A stretch of 64,000 bases of DNA, taken from NCBI GenBank assembly GCA_036897445.1, contig JAYMTL010000030.1, positions 1-64,000 of the forward strand, given 5' to 3'. Source of the DNA: Pelargonium tetragonum. Taxonomy: Eukaryota; Streptophyta; Magnoliopsida; Geraniales; Geraniaceae. Positions 59,601 through 64,000 of the stretch are shown here, in pieces; positions within the stretch are counted from its first letter, which is position 1; every line of letters begins with the position of its first letter. Position numbers and translations under genes: made by a program. Below the pieces are notes generated by a model. That model was not told the origin of the DNA and did not search any database. It worked only from the letters and a program-made list of their open reading frames with translations.

Positions 59601-62600
59601 AACTGGAGCCCCTTTCACTTCAAAAAAAAATCATCTCAAGTCAAGGATAAGACTTTGAAGACATCAAAAGAAAGTAGGTAAGGAAATTCTTACTATAAAC
59701 CGAAGAATTCTAAAAAAGCTATAGATCTACAAGAGCGCTCTATTTGACGCTTTAATAACTGCCGAACGAAGTAAACCCTGTGAAATTGCTTAGATAGAAA
59801 TGCAAGAAAGATTTAAGTCTCCAGTTAAGAATAGTAATTTGTATCGTGGCTCCCGAACAAGGAAAAAACGCTTTTAGTTTTACAGAGATGCCGAGGGTTC
59901 CAATTCAAAACAAAGCATATAAGTACCAGAATTTTACAAAGTTTATACCCTTCTGGTTAGGGCTTTTCCCTTCTAAAGACGACTGCCTATAAAGAAAGTC
60001 GAATACAGAAAAACCTAAGTAGACTTTTTATAAAAGTTTTAACCTCAGCATTTTCCGCCTGCCGTTCTATTCAATTTCTTAGTATTCTTATCTCAAAGGA
60101 GATGGGAAGTTGAAACTTATAATTTAAAAAGCTCCTTTTTTTTAGAAGAATACCTAGTAAACTCACCTATTCGAAAAGGGGGTGCCCGATATAACAAAGG
60201 ATAGTTTTCGAAGGAAAGATAACCTTACACTTATGGGCTGTTCGCAAAAGGAATGTAAAAAAAAAAGAAAGATATGTTAGGGAATCTCTTATAAGAAAGA
60301 TACAAATTTAATACGGAACCTTCATATCATAACTAAGTCAAAAAGTTTCCTACAATGTCCTAATCAGGTTTTCTCTATGGATACCAAAATTATAGCACTG
60401 GGTTTTTCTTAATTTGTGATGCGCTTTGTTAGGTAAGGATTATAATAAAAAAGAAATTAGCTTCTACTAGGGGCTCTGCCCTTATTAAAAAGTAAGGCCG
60501 TTCTAAATAAGAGGGTTTCTCTCATGTTTATAATTTATAAATGTAAACCTACTGAGGATCCTTAGAAAACAAAATATTGCTACCCTTTTTGACTAAAGGA
60601 TATCCTATCATTTGTAACTACCTGATTCGCGAACCTACAACATCATTCTTTTCTCTAACATTTCAATTGTTGTCACTGCGGATTCCTTATACAGTCAAAG
60701 TTCCTCTTAGTTCTTAGTATAGGGCTTGAGCCTTTATTTTTGCACACGAAACCCTTACTGTGTAGATTCTTTCTTTTGTTTTCAGAGGTCTGGCTGCTTC
60801 TCTATCTAGTGCAATATATTAGTTTATTAGTTAAAGCAAAAATATTATGCAAGCTTCCTTTGCAACAATTGGTAGATACTAGAATAAGTCGTCAAAGGGA
60901 ACTTTTGATTTTTTTGTTAAAGGTACCCCATGAGCTCAGAATCTTTCTCTTTTAATTTAAGGCATTAAAACTTTTTTTTTTGAATAAAATCAAGGAGTCG
61001 CTATACTAGAATTCCGTATCGGCTTAATGGGTATATTCTTGAACCCTCAACTTACATCACCATGCCTACCTTTTTGGCTTAACTCTCAGAATATTTTGTG
61101 CTAGTTATTAAGAGAGCTCTCCTAAAAGTATCCCCCCTTAAAAGCTTTTTTAAGATTTTTTAAACCCGGCAGCTGACAAGCTAAAAAAAGCAAGGATTGT
61201 AATATGAAGATGAAATAAAGTTATGCTGGTTATGTGAAAAGTGAAAAAGAGAAGATTGCAGTAGGGTGAAATAAAAGCTTAGAGATACTGATACTGGGGG
61301 GCACGACATATTCAAACAAAAGGAATACTTGGGGATTTCATAGTCTAAAAGCGGAGAAACTTTTTTGTTCTTTTACTCTTCATGAAGAACTTTAACAACT
61401 TGACAAAAATATATAGTTACAAAACGAAAAACAGGAAAAACTAGAAGCCTGGAATTTTTTTGTGGAAATAATTACTATGCCGAGATACTTTAAAATTTCA
61501 CAAAAAACCTTGTAGGAAGGAAATAGAAAAGTGGAAACACCTAAAGTGGGGCCCTTTTGATTGAGAAAAAAGATTCTGAAAGAGCTCGCTCTACTTTATT
61601 AGGGTGAGTCTTACTGCTTTTGCCTCTTACTGAAATGAGAGGCTATAAATCAGATAATCCAGAACTCCTTGCTTACTTCACGAAATTGAATCTCAAGTGT
61701 TTTCGCATTATCCTTTATTAGGGTTTCCTACATTCGGTAGTAGTAGACGCGGCCCTTATAGAGATCTCCGAAGCTAAGGGTATCTTGTGTATTTTTATTT
61801 CTTAAGTCTATCCCACTTAGAATTGAGATTGATTTTTAAAGGAGTTACCTTATCCAAAAGGGCTTAATTGAGAATATATTGCTTTCCTTGGTTGAACCGC
61901 AGCATTCTTACTCACGCATCAGCTGCTGCTAAATTAAATGGAATCTTTCCTATCAGTAAAGGTTCCGGAGTTTTCTCTTATAGCGGGAATCCTTGGTACT
62001 CCAAGGCTCCGACTAAGGCTTTAGTTAGATCCGTGTTAAATTTAAACTGTTCAAGCGCTTTCCTTATTAAGGAGGATCGAGAGTAACAGATTTGTTGTGT
62101 AAATTAATGAGGAATACCTTGGAATTTAACAATAGCATAAGAATTCTGTAACAACAACTATGGAGTAGTTTTCCATTATATTCGACTTAAAATGAGTTCT
62201 TTTAAAAACCCCGCACCGATATTTTATATAGTAATAGGGAAAGTCAAAGTATCTGTGTACACCTAGCTTTTGTTGAATACAGATAAAACTAAGCAGTATA
62301 CCAAGTGCTATGCCTTGAAAGAATTTAAGTATACAAAACATGTCAAACGGAGTGTAAGTCCTTTCGCAAGAGGGGTCTTTATCTAAGAGTCACCCGGCAA
62401 GCAAGATTGAGAGTCCTCTACTAACAAATAACTAAAACGGAAAACAAGAGGAGTATCTGGAAGCTTGTAGGGTGTTATAAAGTAATAAGCCTTCTTGCTG
62501 ATGAATAGAGCTCAAAACATTAAAATCTAGTATGGAAAAACTCCTTAAACGTCTAGTAACTTTATCTAATTCCAAGGAAAAATTTCTACTAAGTTTGTTA

Positions 62601-64000
62601 TGGGATTCAACTTGAAGTGCTGTTAATAATTACGTTATTTCAAATACTACAGAATTGGGCAGGGCTTGTAATAGCAAGAGCTCTGCAACTCAGGTTATTT
62701 CAAAATTTGTTTAGAAGGAAGTTAAGGGATTATAATAAAGACTTAGTCCTCGTGCTTTTTTTTACATTAAAGGGAAACTAGTCGCCTATTTATCAATTAG
62801 ATAAAAAATTGAGTTTGGTGCACACAAGAATTCGCAGGGACAACCTATTAGTGTGATCTAGAGTCCTTAGTTATATGACAGAGTTCTTATAGTATTGTAA
62901 GTTTGTTTTTCTATAAAAAAGACCTGGACTTGGGTTATAGCCATTGCGGTGTTATAAGCTATTGCGCAGTCTTACCAAACTTCTCTATATTTTAATTAAC
63001 TTTTGTTACTTGAAAGCTACTCCTCCGGAATACTGATAAAGCAGCCTAGACAAAAAAATTCTAGTTCTAGGAACTCCCTAACCAGAATCTAAAAACATTT
63101 ACCTATTTTTTTATTCAACAAGGAATCCTTTTAGAAAAGCCGGGCTTTCTTGAAATGGAGATTCCCCAAAAGCAAGTTTTCCTGCTATAAAGCAAAAAAC
63201 ACCTTTGCCAAATACTCTTCCCCAGCCCGCTTTTACATCAGTTTTACACAAAAATTCTTCTTTCGGTACTTTTTCTAAGCTATGACCAGCCTCTCGGTAA
63301 GAAGGAAGTCCTTGAAAGGTATCCCTATAGTTATTTAGAGCTTCTTAACTAAATTTCTATTCTTAACTCTTGTCTAAGCCAGGAGTAACCTAAGGAAATA
63401 GTAAGATTTTGAGTTACTATAAAATGAAACCAAGCAAAAAAAGACCAATAACTTCAAAGAGCTCCTTTTGGGTACTCCATCCATAAGGAATACAGATCCT
63501 TATTTAAGCACTTTTTTAAATTTCATTTATTTTAATATTATACTTTTTCTTACTATTTCACACTTGTAAACCCTAGAAAATCATCCTATGAAAACTAAAC
63601 ACTTATTCCTTTTGAGCTCCTACTTTCTCTTAGAAAATTTGATGGTGGATGCACAATTTAAGGTAACCAAAAAATAGAAAGTAGCGTTGAGGTATATACT
63701 AGACGGCACATTAACCGAACAAGAATATAAGTAAATCTTTAATTGAATCTCAAACTATAAATCAAATAAATTTCGGGGAACTTGAACCGGCGGTCATAGA
63801 TTTTATAGGGTATGTTTTACCTTTTTTTTAAGTGTAAGGTAGGTTAACCCTCCTATTCCTAGATTATTATTAAAAAGAAGGACTGGTTTAGATTAAACTT
63901 TTTAGGATTAGGAATTTAATATAAAAATGACCCCACTTCCTGAGTCCTGTAAGTGATCAAAATTATTGCCATGTTAAGGCAAATTAGAGTATTAAACATT
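56651..64000. other. Gene-free AT-rich stretch to the end of the window
   Basis: No gene recognised. Open frames reach 72 codons. The one at 61868-62086 reads somewhat like a protein (balanced Ser/Ala/Gly content) but matches nothing I know. It contains the hairpin at 58295. T-arm-like words occur at 59890-59904 on the plus strand (like the 3' end of a trnS) and at 61050 and 63785 on the minus strand, none with supporting arms. Confidence 0.67.
58295..58316 (+). repeat. Tight palindrome, 10 pairs with one bulge
   Basis: TTCC-ATGGGA-A-TCCCAT-(A)-GGAA: six perfect pairs around a single central base, one bulged A, then four more pairs. It is similar in design to the palindrome at 29916. Confidence 0.7.

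Noticed and set aside
59800-59915. Possible trnS 3' end (GCTTTTAGTTTTAC ... CCGAGGGTTC)
   Set aside because: Only the 3' wording matches. The T stem does not close, and no acceptor partner was found upstream.
61868-62086. 72-codon frame with balanced composition
   Set aside because: No match recalled to any organellar protein. Short enough to be chance.
63775-63830. Possible minus-strand tRNA (CTATAAAATC with GCCGGTTCAAGTTCC)
   Set aside because: The T stem has two mismatches, and no acceptor or D-arm is found.

Overview
The window looks like a nearly gene-free stretch of a large, AT-rich plant-type organellar genome, most likely an inflated mitochondrial chromosome. By eye it is about one third G+C (not counted). 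The only complete gene I can defend is a bacterial-type tRNA-His(GUG) at 3830-3903. It has the encoded extra 5' G opposite a 3' C, and no encoded CCA, and it closely follows the plastid trnH family that land-plant mitochondria carry as a plastid-derived gene. Two further tRNA-derived sequences point the same way. A decayed trnM(CAU) of plastid type lies at 19757-19824, and a decayed initiator trnfM at 26236-26305 has an anticodon arm like the native plant mitochondrial gene. That mix is typical of plant mitochondria. An inflated green-algal plastid is the main alternative.

No protein gene, rRNA gene, recognisable intron core, transposon or CRISPR array was found. The longest open frame is 110 codons. 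The number and length of open frames are about what random DNA of this composition gives, and none of the translations resembles a known organellar protein.

Layout: 0-3.8 kb empty; 3.83 kb trnH; 4-6 kb empty apart from two weak tRNA-like traces; 6-11.5 kb empty; 11.57-13.6 kb a segment of different texture whose + strand changes from pyrimidine-rich to purine-rich; 13.6-40 kb empty apart from tRNA relics (19.8, 26.2, 34.6, 35.8 and 36.7 kb) and a perfect 15-bp inverted repeat at 33.02 kb; 40.33-40.42 kb a tRNA-like sequence with a matching acceptor stem; 45.4 kb another trace; 46.0-46.5 kb a pyrimidine-rich tract; 50.58 kb a short tandem repeat; 52.3 and 58.3 kb strong hairpins; 54.56-56.65 kb a second segment of different texture; then empty to the end.

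The main signals beyond trnH are scattered tRNA-derived sequences at different stages of decay, a 20-bp motif recurring in four places, a background rich in short purine-to-pyrimidine palindromes built on G/C clusters, and a few sharp hairpins. No coherent new gene system is visible, and I do not claim one.
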